The notes beneath the pieces are model-generated. The model worked only from the letters and a program-made list of their open reading frames with translations, had not been told where the DNA came from and searched no databases. A DNA stretch of 40,273 bases, from the NCBI GenBank assembly GCA_002482805.1, contig DLGR01000047.1, positions 9,076 through 49,348 on the forward strand, written 5' to 3'. Of the stretch, positions 15,762-23,488 are shown piece by piece (position 1 is the stretch's first letter; every line of letters begins with the position of its first letter). The stretch is from Micavibrio sp. UBA7689 (GTDB lineage: Bacteria; Pseudomonadota; Alphaproteobacteria; Micavibrionales; Micavibrionaceae). The position numbers and the translations under genes were made by a program.

Positions 15762-18077
15762 GTGAGCGATAACAACAACGAAACGGGCGCATCTGCGCCC
15801 GGCTTCGATTCTCCACCAGAGCAACGTGCGCCCAAAGCCCATGAACAGGCTACTGATTCGTGGCCGCTCGAAGCCGACCGCATGGCGATCACCGACCCGT
15901 TGGTGGATACGCTGCGTCTTCTGGCCGGTTACTATGGCCGCCGCACGTCCGTGGCTTCGCTGACCGCAGGACTGCCGATTCCGCCGAGCGGCATTACACC
16001 CATTCTCTTTACCCGCGCCGCAGAGCGTACGGGCCTGCATGCCCGCCTCGCCGAAAAGACGGTAGAGGCATTGGCCATCGCGCCTACCCTGCCTTGCATT
16101 CTCGCACTCGACAACAAACAGGCCTGCATTCTTTGGGAAGTAAAAGAACCCGGCAAGAAATCGTCCAAAGCCGATTCTAAAAACGACAAGGACCGTTCCG
16201 TCCATCCCGAAACGCAATTCGTGGTGCAGTTCCCGGAAACCGAAGACGTCAAACAAAACATCTCCATTTCCGAGATGAAAAAGCTCTATACAGGTTACGC
16301 TTTCTTCGTGCGTCCCATCGCGCGAGTCGATGAACGTGCGGGGCCTGCTGAAATCGACACTGCCAGAGAATGGTTCTGGACCGCGTTGTGGGAAAACAAA
16401 AGCATCTACGCAGAAGTCATCGCCGCTGCGGTGATGATCAATTTGTTTGCGATAATTTCATCCTTGTTCGTGATGAACGTGTATGACCGCGTCATTCCAA
16501 ACAATGCCTATGAAACGCTGTGGGTTTTGTCAGGCGGTATTCTGGTCGTTTATCTTTTCGACTTTTTGTTGAAATGGTTCCGCGCCGACTTTCTCGATCA
16601 TGCAGGCAAAAAAGCCGACATCAAAATTTCCGCGCGCCTGTTCCAGCAGATGATGGGCATGACGATGGAATCGCGCCCTGCATCCGCCGGCGTGATGGCA
16701 TCTCACATGCGCGAATTCGAATCGCTTCGCGATTTTTTCACTTCTGCCACGATGGCTACCCTGATCGATCTGCCGTTCGTCGTGCTGTTCATCCTTTTGA
16801 TCGCTGTAGTCGGTGGGCCCCTCGCGTTTGTACCGCTGGTTGCCGTGCCCATAGTCATATTCATCGGCATGGCGATGCAAAAGCCGCTGGAGCGCATCAC
16901 CAAGCAATCGATGATGGAAAGCGCGCTCAAAAACGCTTTGTTGTTCGAAACGATTTCCGGCCTTGAGACGATTAAAGTGCAAGCCGCCGAAGGCCACACG
17001 CAGCGCACATGGGAAGAGCTGACGGAAAAGGCATCTAAAACGTCCGCCAAATCGAAACGTATCAACATGATGGCTGTCAATCTTTCCGTACTTGTACAAC
17101 AGATCACCAGTGTGGTGGTCGTGATCGTCGGTGTGTTCCTTATAACGAACGCCAAATTGTCTATGGGTGCACTCGTCGCCTGCGTTATCTTGACAGGCCG
17201 CGCGATGGCACCTCTTTCGTCCGTTGCAGGATTGCTCACGCGCCTGCACCAATCCAAAGAAGGTTTGCATCAATTGAATGAATTGATGAAACGTCCTGTG
17301 GAACGCCCTAAAGGCAAACACTTCATCTCCGTGCCCCAAGTGCGCGGCAAGGTGGAATTCCAGGATGTGCTGTTCCGCTATCCCGGCCAAACCGTTCCCG
17401 CGCTGAACAATGTAAATTTCGTGATCGAAGCGGGCGAGCATGTCGGCGTTATCGGCGCTGTAGGTTCGGGTAAGACGACGCTGGAGCGTTTGCTTATCAA
17501 TCTTTATCAGCCCGAAAGCGGCTCCGTGCAGTTGGATGGGATCGATGTGCGCCAGATGGACCCCGGCGATCTGCGCCGCAATGTGGGCGCCGTGCAACAA
17601 TCGCCGCAACTGTTTTACGGCTCCGTGCGCACCAACATCACGATGGGCCATGAAACCGCGCCTGATCGCGCCGTGCTTCGTGCCGCCGAACTTGCAGGTG
17701 TTACCGAATTCCTGCGTGATTCCAAAGCGGGTCTCGATACGCAGGTCGGCGAACGCGGTGAATCCTTGTCCGGCGGACAACGCCAATCCGTCGCCATTGC
17801 GCGCGCTCTTTTGTATGATCCGCAAGTGCTCGTGCTCGATGAGCCCACCGCGTCGATGGACCCCGCATCCGAAAACCGCTTGATGAAGCGTCTGGAAATC
17901 GTGACGAAAGACCGCACGACCATTCTGATTACGCACAAAGGTTCGATGCTGTCTTTGGTAACCAAAATCCTTCTCATCGATCGCGGTAAAATTATTGCGT
18001 ACGGGCCAAAGGACGAGATCATCAGAAAATTGCAGGCGCGCCAGTTCGGAACCGCCGCCGAAGATACGGAAATTTAA
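15762..18077 (+). CDS. Type I secretion ABC transporter, LapB-like, with degenerate C39 domain
   Basis: Inner membrane permease-ATPase that powers export of the adhesin. The 771-residue protein has three parts: a C39 peptidase-like domain (about residues 41-170) without the catalytic cysteine (its place is in the LLAGYYGRRTS segment), as in HlyB/LapB transporters where the domain binds substrate; a six-helix membrane domain (about 210-480); and a nucleotide-binding domain with Walker A GAVGSGKTT near 565, LSGGQRQS near 668, Walker B VLVLDEP near 692 and the H-loop histidine in LITHKGS. The start is a GTG at 15762 with AAGG/GGA upstream; an in-frame ATG at residue 41 is an alternative, since the first 40 residues are acidic, low-complexity and poorly conserved. 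An Asp/Lys-rich insert around residues 130-145 sits near the end of the C39-like domain. The stop is 3 bases before the HlyD gene. Confidence 0.94.
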   Translation: MSDNNNETGASAPGFDSPPEQRAPKAHEQATDSWPLEADRMAITDPLVDTLRLLAGYYGRRTSVASLTAGLPIPPSGITPILFTRAAERTGLHARLAEKTVEALAIAPTLPCILALDNKQACILWEVKEPGKKSSKADSKNDKDRSVHPETQFVVQFPETEDVKQNISISEMKKLYTGYAFFVRPIARVDERAGPAEIDTAREWFWTALWENKSIYAEVIAAAVMINLFAIISSLFVMNVYDRVIPNNAYETLWVLSGGILVVYLFDFLLKWFRADFLDHAGKKADIKISARLFQQMMGMTMESRPASAGVMASHMREFESLRDFFTSATMATLIDLPFVVLFILLIAVVGGPLAFVPLVAVPIVIFIGMAMQKPLERITKQSMMESALKNALLFETISGLETIKVQAAEGHTQRTWEELTEKASKTSAKSKRINMMAVNLSVLVQQITSVVVVIVGVFLITNAKLSMGALVACVILTGRAMAPLSSVAGLLTRLHQSKEGLHQLNELMKRPVERPKGKHFISVPQVRGKVEFQDVLFRYPGQTVPALNNVNFVIEAGEHVGVIGAVGSGKTTLERLLINLYQPESGSVQLDGIDVRQMDPGDLRRNVGAVQQSPQLFYGSVRTNITMGHETAPDRAVLRAAELAGVTEFLRDSKAGLDTQVGERGESLSGGQRQSVAIARALLYDPQVLVLDEPTASMDPASENRLMKRLEIVTKDRTTILITHKGSMLSLVTKILLIDRGKIIAYGPKDEIIRKLQARQFGTAAEDTEI

Positions 18078-18080
18078 GCC

Positions 18081-19529
18081 ATGAGCGAAAAGAAACCCAT
18101 CAAAACCGTTACAGGCAACGATCCCAATCTCGCAAAAGCCATGCAGGCGCAGGCGGCCGCTCAAGGTAAAACCCTTGATACCAAAATCGACGATGCGCGT
18201 CAGGGCTGGATGCAGGAACAGCTTTCCAAAGCCGCCGCCCACGCTGAACGCGTTCTGATCACGGATGAAGATCTGCCGTTGTCGCGCCATATCATTCTTT
18301 TGGGGATTTGCGCCTTTTTCCTGCTCTTCTTCTTATGGGCCAGTTTTGCTCCGCTGGAAGTCACCACCCGCGGTGAAGGCAAAATAATTCCCTCAAAAGA
18401 AGTGCAAAAAATTTCTTCGCTCGAAGGCGGGATCATTCAGGACTTGTTGGTTAAAGAAGGCGACGAAGTGAAAGAGGGGCAGGTTATCGTGCGTCTTTCC
18501 GATATCGGTGCCAGTTCCGATCTGGGCTCTAATGAGACGCGCTATTTCGGTTTGATGGCTGCCGTTGCACGTTTGCAGGCGGAAGTCGAAGGCAAGATGC
18601 CGGAATTTTCCGACGAGATCATGCAAAAAGCGCCCGGTGCCGTGACGGAAGAAATGAACGCGTACCGCGCCAACCGTGCAAAGATAGACGGACAGACGAT
18701 TATCTTTCAGCAGCAGAAGAGCCAGCGCTCGCAAGAGCTTTCCGAACTGCAAATCAAATCAAGCGATTTGAATGGCCAGATGGCACTCGCGCGTGAAGAA
18801 AAAGCGATGGTCGAACCTTTGGTCGCCCGCGGCTCCGCGCCCAAAATGGAATTGCTGCAAATCGACCGTACCATCAAAGAAAAGCAAACCGAATTGAACT
18901 CGGTCAACTCCGCCATGCCGCGCGCACGTTCCGCAATTGCCGAAGCCGAAGCGCGTATCAAGGATGTCGAAGCGTCATCCAAAGCCGCCGCACAAACCGA
19001 ACTCTCTGCCAAAACTATTGAGATGAACGCCCTAAAACAAGGTCTTGTCGGCCTGACGGATAGAAAAGATCGCACCGAAATCAAATCGCCGGTAAACGGG
19101 TTCGTACAAGATATTAAGGTCTACACTATCGGCGGGACGGTGCAGCCTGCGCAGGATTTCATCGAGATCGTGCCCAAAGATGACCAGTTGCTCGTCGAGG
19201 CACGCATCAAGCCCAAGGATATCGCATTCCTTAAACCCAATCTGCCCGCGACCGTCAAAATCACGGCCTATGATTTTTCTGTCTATGGCGGCCTTAAAGG
19301 CAAATTAACGGGAATTTCCCCGGATGCGAAAACGGACGAAAAAGGCGAAAGCTATTACATCGTGCGCGTAGAAACGGACAAAAACTATCTGGAGCGTAGA
19401 GGCGAGAAATTGCCGATCATTCCGGGGATGGTGGCGACCGTGGATATTCTGACGGGTGAAAAAACCATCATGGAATATATCCTGAAGCCGTTCGTGAAGA
19501 CGATCGACGCTTCGATGAATGAGCGCTAG
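18081..19529 (+). CDS. HlyD-family periplasmic adaptor (membrane fusion) protein
   Basis: Joins the inner membrane ABC transporter to the outer membrane channel across the periplasm (LapC role). The 482-residue protein has a cytosolic N-terminus of about 70 residues, one membrane helix (HIILLGICAFFLLFFLWASF, about 74-93), then the typical lipoyl/barrel half-motif VTTRGEGKIIPSKEVQKISS, GGIIQDLLVKEGDEVKEGQV, a long coiled-coil (about 170-320, rich in Glu, Lys, Gln), and the second half NGFVQDIKVYTIGGTVQPAQ. It ends with PGMVATVDILTGEKTIMEYI, the conserved type I secretion ending. It begins 3 bases after the ABC gene stop, so the two are coupled. The stop overlaps by 4 bases the stop of the convergent methyltransferase gene. 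Confidence 0.95.
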   Translation: MSEKKPIKTVTGNDPNLAKAMQAQAAAQGKTLDTKIDDARQGWMQEQLSKAAAHAERVLITDEDLPLSRHIILLGICAFFLLFFLWASFAPLEVTTRGEGKIIPSKEVQKISSLEGGIIQDLLVKEGDEVKEGQVIVRLSDIGASSDLGSNETRYFGLMAAVARLQAEVEGKMPEFSDEIMQKAPGAVTEEMNAYRANRAKIDGQTIIFQQQKSQRSQELSELQIKSSDLNGQMALAREEKAMVEPLVARGSAPKMELLQIDRTIKEKQTELNSVNSAMPRARSAIAEAEARIKDVEASSKAAAQTELSAKTIEMNALKQGLVGLTDRKDRTEIKSPVNGFVQDIKVYTIGGTVQPAQDFIEIVPKDDQLLVEARIKPKDIAFLKPNLPATVKITAYDFSVYGGLKGKLTGISPDAKTDEKGESYYIVRVETDKNYLERRGEKLPIIPGMVATVDILTGEKTIMEYILKPFVKTIDASMNER

Positions 19530-20206
19530 TTCTTCAAAGCCTTGATCAAACGATAATCGTAGGATGATCCGTCATGGAACACGCAGCCTTTGAACGGTGC
19601 GCTATGTTCGAGAAGGCTAAATCCCGACACTTTCAAAAAATCTTCCATGTCGGCGGGATCGACGGCGCAGACAAGATATGTGCCGGAATGGCCTCGCCAC
19701 AGCTTTATGGCTTTGTCGCCTTGCTTCAAGGGCAGATAGGTGAAGATCATTGCGCCGCCCTTTTTCAAAACCTTGTGTGATTCATTCAGGAAATGACGGA
19801 GCATGGGCGGCGTGAGATATTCGCAGAGCCCCGCGCTCACCGCCATGTCGTAGGCGTTTTTTTCCAAAGGCCAAGGGGCGGTACCGACATCACATTTGAT
19901 GAGCAGCTCGGTTATACCGCGCCCCGCGCAAGAGGCCATCATGTCTTCGCTAAAATCCAGCCCCGCGATACGGCAGGGCATGGAATCGAAAATCTGCTGG
20001 GCGAGGAGGCCGGTGCCGATGCCGATATCGGCAATCAGCGGATTTGACATGCGCGAGGCCGCCAGATGCGGTATGGCGGCGCGGGCAACTTCATCCGCGG
20101 CGGAATATGCGTTTTCGGCGACCTCTTGCTCATAGTCGTGCGACCAGCGCGAAAACATACGTTTCGCGGCCATACGTTGATACAGGGAGGCGAGGGTGGG
20201 CCACAT
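19526..20206 (-). CDS. Class I SAM-dependent methyltransferase
   Basis: A 226-residue soluble methyltransferase with a Rossmann fold. SAM-binding motif I (IADIGIGTG) is at residues 58-66; LDFSEDMM (motif II region) follows, then KCDVGTAPWP, a motif IV-like YDMAVSAGLCEYL, and KVLKKGGAMIFTYLPL, the common post-I motif of BioC/UbiE-type enzymes. The substrate cannot be told; the N-terminal FSRWSHDYEQEV resembles small-molecule enzymes of the BioC-like group. It converges on the HlyD gene with a 4-base overlap at the stops and diverges from thrS across an 87-base gap holding a 16-base palindrome. No terminator separates it from the convergent gene. Confidence 0.85.
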   Translation of the reverse strand: MWPTLASLYQRMAAKRMFSRWSHDYEQEVAENAYSAADEVARAAIPHLAASRMSNPLIADIGIGTGLLAQQIFDSMPCRIAGLDFSEDMMASCAGRGITELLIKCDVGTAPWPLEKNAYDMAVSAGLCEYLTPPMLRHFLNESHKVLKKGGAMIFTYLPLKQGDKAIKLWRGHSGTYLVCAVDPADMEDFLKVSGFSLLEHSAPFKGCVFHDGSSYDYRLIKALKN

Positions 20207-20248
20207 AGAGGGATTCTAGCCTTGAACGACGGGGGCGAAAAGGCTAGA

Positions 20249-20264
20249 TTTTAAGGCCTTAAAA
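20249..20264. promoter_or_regulatory. Perfect 16-base palindrome in the methyltransferase-thrS gap
   Basis: TTTTAAGGCCTTAAAA reads the same on both strands. It lies in the 87-base divergent gap, 30 bases before the thrS start. With no loop it suits a dimeric DNA-binding protein better than an RNA hairpin. No regulator is identified. Confidence 0.4.
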
Positions 20265-20293
20265 CCATTCAAAAAGACGAGATTAATAATACC

Positions 20294-22276
20294 ATGGCCG
20301 ACGCCGCCCGCGCACAAAACGAAATTACCGTGACCCTGCCAGACGGTGCGAAACGCACCTATGCGGCCGGCACGACGGGCATGGAGATCGCGGAAAGCAT
20401 TTCCAAGAGCCTGGCCAAAGCCGTAGTTGCGGCAAAGATCGATGGCGCATTGTCCGATCTTTCCTTGCCAATCACACGCGATGTCAGCCTCGCCCTTGTA
20501 AAACGCGAAGATGCCGAAGGTCTGGAGCTGATACGTCATGACTGTGCCCACGTTCTAGCCGAAGCGGTGCAGACGCTCTATCCCGGAACGCAAGTCACGA
20601 TCGGCCCGAACATCGAAAACGGGTTCTTCTATGACTTCGCTCGTAATGAACCTTTCTCTACGGATGATTTCGCCGCGATAGAAAAAGAGATGAAAAAAAT
20701 CGTCGAACGCGGCGCGCCGTTCAAACGCGAAGTGTGGGACCGGAACAAGGCGATTAAATTCTTCAAGGACAAGGGCGAGAACTTCAAAGCGGAGCTGATT
20801 CAGGATCTGCCAGAAACCGAAGAAATCAAAATGTATAGCCAAGGTGAATGGATCGATCTTTGCCGCGGCCCGCATATGCCGACGACGAAAAGCGTAGGTA
20901 CGGCTTTTAAACTCATGAAAGTCGCAGGCGCGTACTGGCGCGGCGATTCCAACAAGGCGATGCTGACGCGCATCTACGGCACGGCGTGGCGCAACGATCA
21001 GGAATTGAAAGATTACCTGACGCAGATCGAAGAAGCCGAAAAACGTGACCACCGCAAGATCGGTAAAGAACTCGATCTGTTCCACTTGCAGGACGAAGCG
21101 CAAGGTTCTGTCTTCTGGCATCCCAAAGGCTGGACGATATGGGTTGCACTGGAAGCCTATCTGCGCCGCCGTTTGAACGATGGCGGTTATCAGGAAGTCA
21201 AAACACCGCAATTGATGGATTCACGTTTCTGGGAAGCGTCGGGCCACTGGGGCAAATATCGCGAGAATATGTTCGTGGTGCCCGATGTCGTGCCGAACAC
21301 GGAAGAAGGCGGCAAGGTTTTCAAAGAAGATCCGAAACATTTCATGGCATTGAAGCCTATGAACTGTCCCGCACACGTGCAGATTTTCAAGCAAGGCATA
21401 AAATCCTATCGCGATCTGCCTTTGCGTCTGGCCGAATTCGGCTGCTGCCACAGAAATGAAGCGCACGGTGCGCTGCACGGTATTATGCGTGTGCGCCAGT
21501 TCACGCAGGATGATGCGCATATTTTCTGCCGCGAAGATCAAATCCTCGAGGAATCGATCAAGTTCTGCGAGCTGACGAAGGCGATTTACAAGGACCTCGG
21601 GTTTGACAACTACACAATCAAACTCGAAACCCGCCCCGAAAACCGCATGGGCTCCGATGCTTTGTGGGACAAGGCGGAAAAAGGTCTGGAAGACGCGCTC
21701 AAAAAACTCGGCATGAAGTATGAAATTTCTCCGGGCGACGGCGCGTTCTACGGTCCGAAACTGGCGTTCATTATCAAAGACGCCATCGGGCGCGAATGGG
21801 GCTGCGGTACGCTGCAACTCGATTTCAACCTGCCTGAACGTCTCGATGCGCTTTACACGGCCGAAGACGGATCCCGTCAACGTCCCGTGATGCTGCACCG
21901 TGCGATTCTGGGTTCCATCGAACGCTGGATCGGAATCATGATCGAAAACTATGCGGGCAAATTGCCGCTGTGGCTGGCGCCCGTGCAGTGTGTTGTGGCG
22001 ACCATTACATCCGAAGCCGATGAATTCGCGCAGGAAGTAATTAACGAATTGAAGGCCAAAGGCATCCGTGCCGAAATCGATCTGCGCAACGAGAAGATTA
22101 ATTACAAGGTGCGTGAGCATTCCTTGCAAAAGGTCCCCTACCTGTTCGTGGTAGGCAAGCGCGAGGCGGATGAGCGCAAAGTGGCTATCCGCCAGCTGGG
22201 TTCCGACGCTCAGAACGTGCAGGTTCTGGAGATAGCAGTAGAAGACATCGTGAACGCCGCCAGACCGCCGTATTAA
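20294..22276 (+). CDS. thrS: Threonyl-tRNA synthetase
   Basis: Charges tRNA-Thr with threonine. The 660-residue protein has the full bacterial domain set: TGS domain (about 8-68, TVTLPDGAKRTYAAGTTG), editing domain (about 70-235, with the HDCAHVLAEAVQ segment carrying HxxxH-type residues), class II catalytic core (about 250-550) and anticodon-binding domain (from about 555). The zinc ligands of the core are visible: C358 in MNCPAH, H409 in DDAHIF and H535 in MLHRAI, with spacing equal to E. coli C334/H385/H511. Motif 2 region CHRNEAHG is present. Translation starts at ATG 20294 with only a weak upstream ribosome-binding site. A terminator follows at 22330-22356, before infC. I see no leader structure resembling the E. 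coli thrS operator. Confidence 0.97.
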   Translation: MADAARAQNEITVTLPDGAKRTYAAGTTGMEIAESISKSLAKAVVAAKIDGALSDLSLPITRDVSLALVKREDAEGLELIRHDCAHVLAEAVQTLYPGTQVTIGPNIENGFFYDFARNEPFSTDDFAAIEKEMKKIVERGAPFKREVWDRNKAIKFFKDKGENFKAELIQDLPETEEIKMYSQGEWIDLCRGPHMPTTKSVGTAFKLMKVAGAYWRGDSNKAMLTRIYGTAWRNDQELKDYLTQIEEAEKRDHRKIGKELDLFHLQDEAQGSVFWHPKGWTIWVALEAYLRRRLNDGGYQEVKTPQLMDSRFWEASGHWGKYRENMFVVPDVVPNTEEGGKVFKEDPKHFMALKPMNCPAHVQIFKQGIKSYRDLPLRLAEFGCCHRNEAHGALHGIMRVRQFTQDDAHIFCREDQILEESIKFCELTKAIYKDLGFDNYTIKLETRPENRMGSDALWDKAEKGLEDALKKLGMKYEISPGDGAFYGPKLAFIIKDAIGREWGCGTLQLDFNLPERLDALYTAEDGSRQRPVMLHRAILGSIERWIGIMIENYAGKLPLWLAPVQCVVATITSEADEFAQEVINELKAKGIRAEIDLRNEKINYKVREHSLQKVPYLFVVGKREADERKVAIRQLGSDAQNVQVLEIAVEDIVNAARPPY

Positions 22277-22329
22277 AGGGCTTTTTCCCTTGAATTTCCG
22301 CCAAAATAGGCCTAAGAATCGACCCATAG

Positions 22330-22356
22330 CCGCCTGACAGGCGGTTGTGTTTTTTC
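22330..22356 (+). terminator. Hairpin with T-rich tail between thrS and infC
   Basis: CCGCCT-GAC-AGGCGG hairpin (22330-22344), followed by TTGTGTTTTTT. It is a compact intrinsic terminator or attenuator only 28 bases upstream of the infC start, so read-through or a promoter very close by must supply infC mRNA. Confidence 0.7.
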
Positions 22357-22383
22357 GGTTTAACAACAAATGGAGATTGTCCC

Positions 22384-22956
22384 ATAGCTCGCCCACCTTC
22401 TTCCCTGCCGCCGCGCCGTCCTGAATCCGATGGCCCCCGCGTAAACGAACAAATCAGAATCCCCAAAATAAGATTGGTAGACGAAAACGGCGAAATGGTC
22501 GGTGTCGTAACCGTACAAGAAGGCCTGCGCCGCGCCGAAGAAGCCGGCCTCGATCTGGTCGAAGTTTCCCCGGGCGCAGAACCTCCCGTTTGCAAAATTT
22601 TGAACTACGGCAAGTACAAATACGAGTTGCAGAAAAAAGCTGCCGAAGCGAAGAAAAAACAAAAAGTCATCGAGATCAAGGAAATCAAAATCCGTCCGAC
22701 GATCGAAGATCATGACTATGAAGTAAAACTCCGCGCTGCCAAAAAATTCCTCGAAAATGAAGACAAGGTGAAAGTAACGCTGCGTCTTCGCGGCCGTGAA
22801 ATGGCACACATTGATCTGGCGCTGCAGATATTGACCCGCTTCAAGGGCGATCTGGTCGAATTTGCGAAAGTGGAACAGGAGCCGAAGCTGGAAGGCAAGC
22901 AGGCCATCATGATGCTGGTACCTGCGAAAACCGCTGCTCCCGTAAAAGGCGAATAA
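22384..22956 (+). CDS. infC: Translation initiation factor IF-3, with ATA start codon
   Basis: IF-3 binds the 30S subunit, checks start-codon selection and prevents premature subunit joining. With the start at 22384 the protein has 190 residues, close to the family size. N-domain: DGPRVNEQIRIPKIRLVDENG, GVVTVQEGLRRAEEAGLDLV, PPVCKILNYGKYKYE; lysine-rich linker (AEAKKKQKVIE); C-domain: KEIKIRPTIEDHDYEVK, VTLRLRGREMAH. No ATG, GTG or suitable TTG gives this start: the codon is ATA, 8 bases after a perfect GGAG (22372-22375), and the following residues (ARPPSSLPPRRPESDGPRVNE) fit alphaproteobacterial IF-3. Rare start codons on infC allow IF-3 to repress its own translation (AUU in E. coli). The usual partners rpmI and rplT do not follow; trxA converges instead. 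Confidence 0.95.
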   Translation: MARPPSSLPPRRPESDGPRVNEQIRIPKIRLVDENGEMVGVVTVQEGLRRAEEAGLDLVEVSPGAEPPVCKILNYGKYKYELQKKAAEAKKKQKVIEIKEIKIRPTIEDHDYEVKLRAAKKFLENEDKVKVTLRLRGREMAHIDLALQILTRFKGDLVEFAKVEQEPKLEGKQAIMMLVPAKTAAPVKGE

Positions 22957-22961
22957 TAAAA

Positions 22962-22983
22962 AAAGGCCGCTGATGCGGCCTTT
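22962..22983. terminator. Bidirectional terminator between infC and trxA
   Basis: AAAGGCCGC-TGAT-GCGGCCTTT with an A run on the left and T-rich ATTTTT on the right. It serves infC on the plus strand and trxA on the minus strand, whose stops flank it at 22956 and 23003. Confidence 0.9.
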
Positions 22984-23002
22984 ATTTTTGGGATGCGCGA
23001 AT

Positions 23003-23320
23003 TTAAATCGCGCCTTCGGCCCATTCGGTCAATTGGGATTTCGACATGGAACCCACGCGCGTATCCGTCACCTGACCGTTTTTGAAAACCATCAATGTGG
23101 GTATTCCGCGTACGCCGTATTTGGTGGGCGCATTCGGGCTTTCATCGATATTGATTTTGACCACTTTCGCGCGTCCTTGAAGATCGTTGGACAATTCATC
23201 CACGAGCGGGCCGAGCGCTTTACAAGGGCCGCACCACTCCGCCCAGAAATCTACAATAACGGGACCGTCGGCCTTCAAGACCTCGGCTTCAAACGTGGAA
23301 TCGGAAACTTTGCTCGACAT
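23003..23320 (-). CDS. trxA: Thioredoxin
   Basis: A 105-residue cytosolic dithiol reductant with the active-site WCGPC (C30 and C33), followed by the conserved cis-proline segment GIPTLMVFKNG. Length and motifs match thioredoxin 1 along the whole chain, with no signal peptide or membrane helix. It reduces enzymes such as ribonucleotide reductase and thiol peroxidases. The ATG at 23320 follows AAGGATCAAGAGT, which holds an AAGGA site. In many alphaproteobacteria trxA follows addA directly; here the proline-rich gene at 23489-24748, on the opposite strand, lies between them. It ends at the bidirectional terminator shared with infC. Confidence 0.96.
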   Translation of the reverse strand: MSSKVSDSTFEAEVLKADGPVIVDFWAEWCGPCKALGPLVDELSNDLQGRAKVVKINIDESPNAPTKYGVRGIPTLMVFKNGQVTDTRVGSMSKSQLTEWAEGAI

Positions 23321-23428
23321 ACTCTTGATCCTTTCGACTTTTCTTGAATATTAAGATCGGGCGTGAGGGGCCGCACGTCAAGGGTTTGCTGGGGCCTTCG
23401 CCTATATTAGATGTTAGCAATTAAATTA

Positions 23429-23458
23429 TTGACATAAAACAATAAAGCTTGCTAGAAC
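23429..23458 (+). promoter_or_regulatory. Predicted promoter for the proline-rich protein gene
   Basis: TTGACA (23429-23434), 18-base spacer, TAGAAC (23453-23458, four of six matches), about 30 bases upstream of the ATG at 23489. The overall form is like the adhesin promoter (TTGACA, -10 ending AAC). Sequence match only. Confidence 0.45.
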
Positions 23459-23488
23459 AGGCCAGCTTAACGACAGTGGATTTGTAAA

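Noticed and set aside
22345..22383. TTG at 22345 as infC start
   Set aside because: It lies in the T-rich tail of the thrS terminator, has no ribosome-binding site at the right distance, and would add residues (starting MCFFGLTTN) not found in IF-3.
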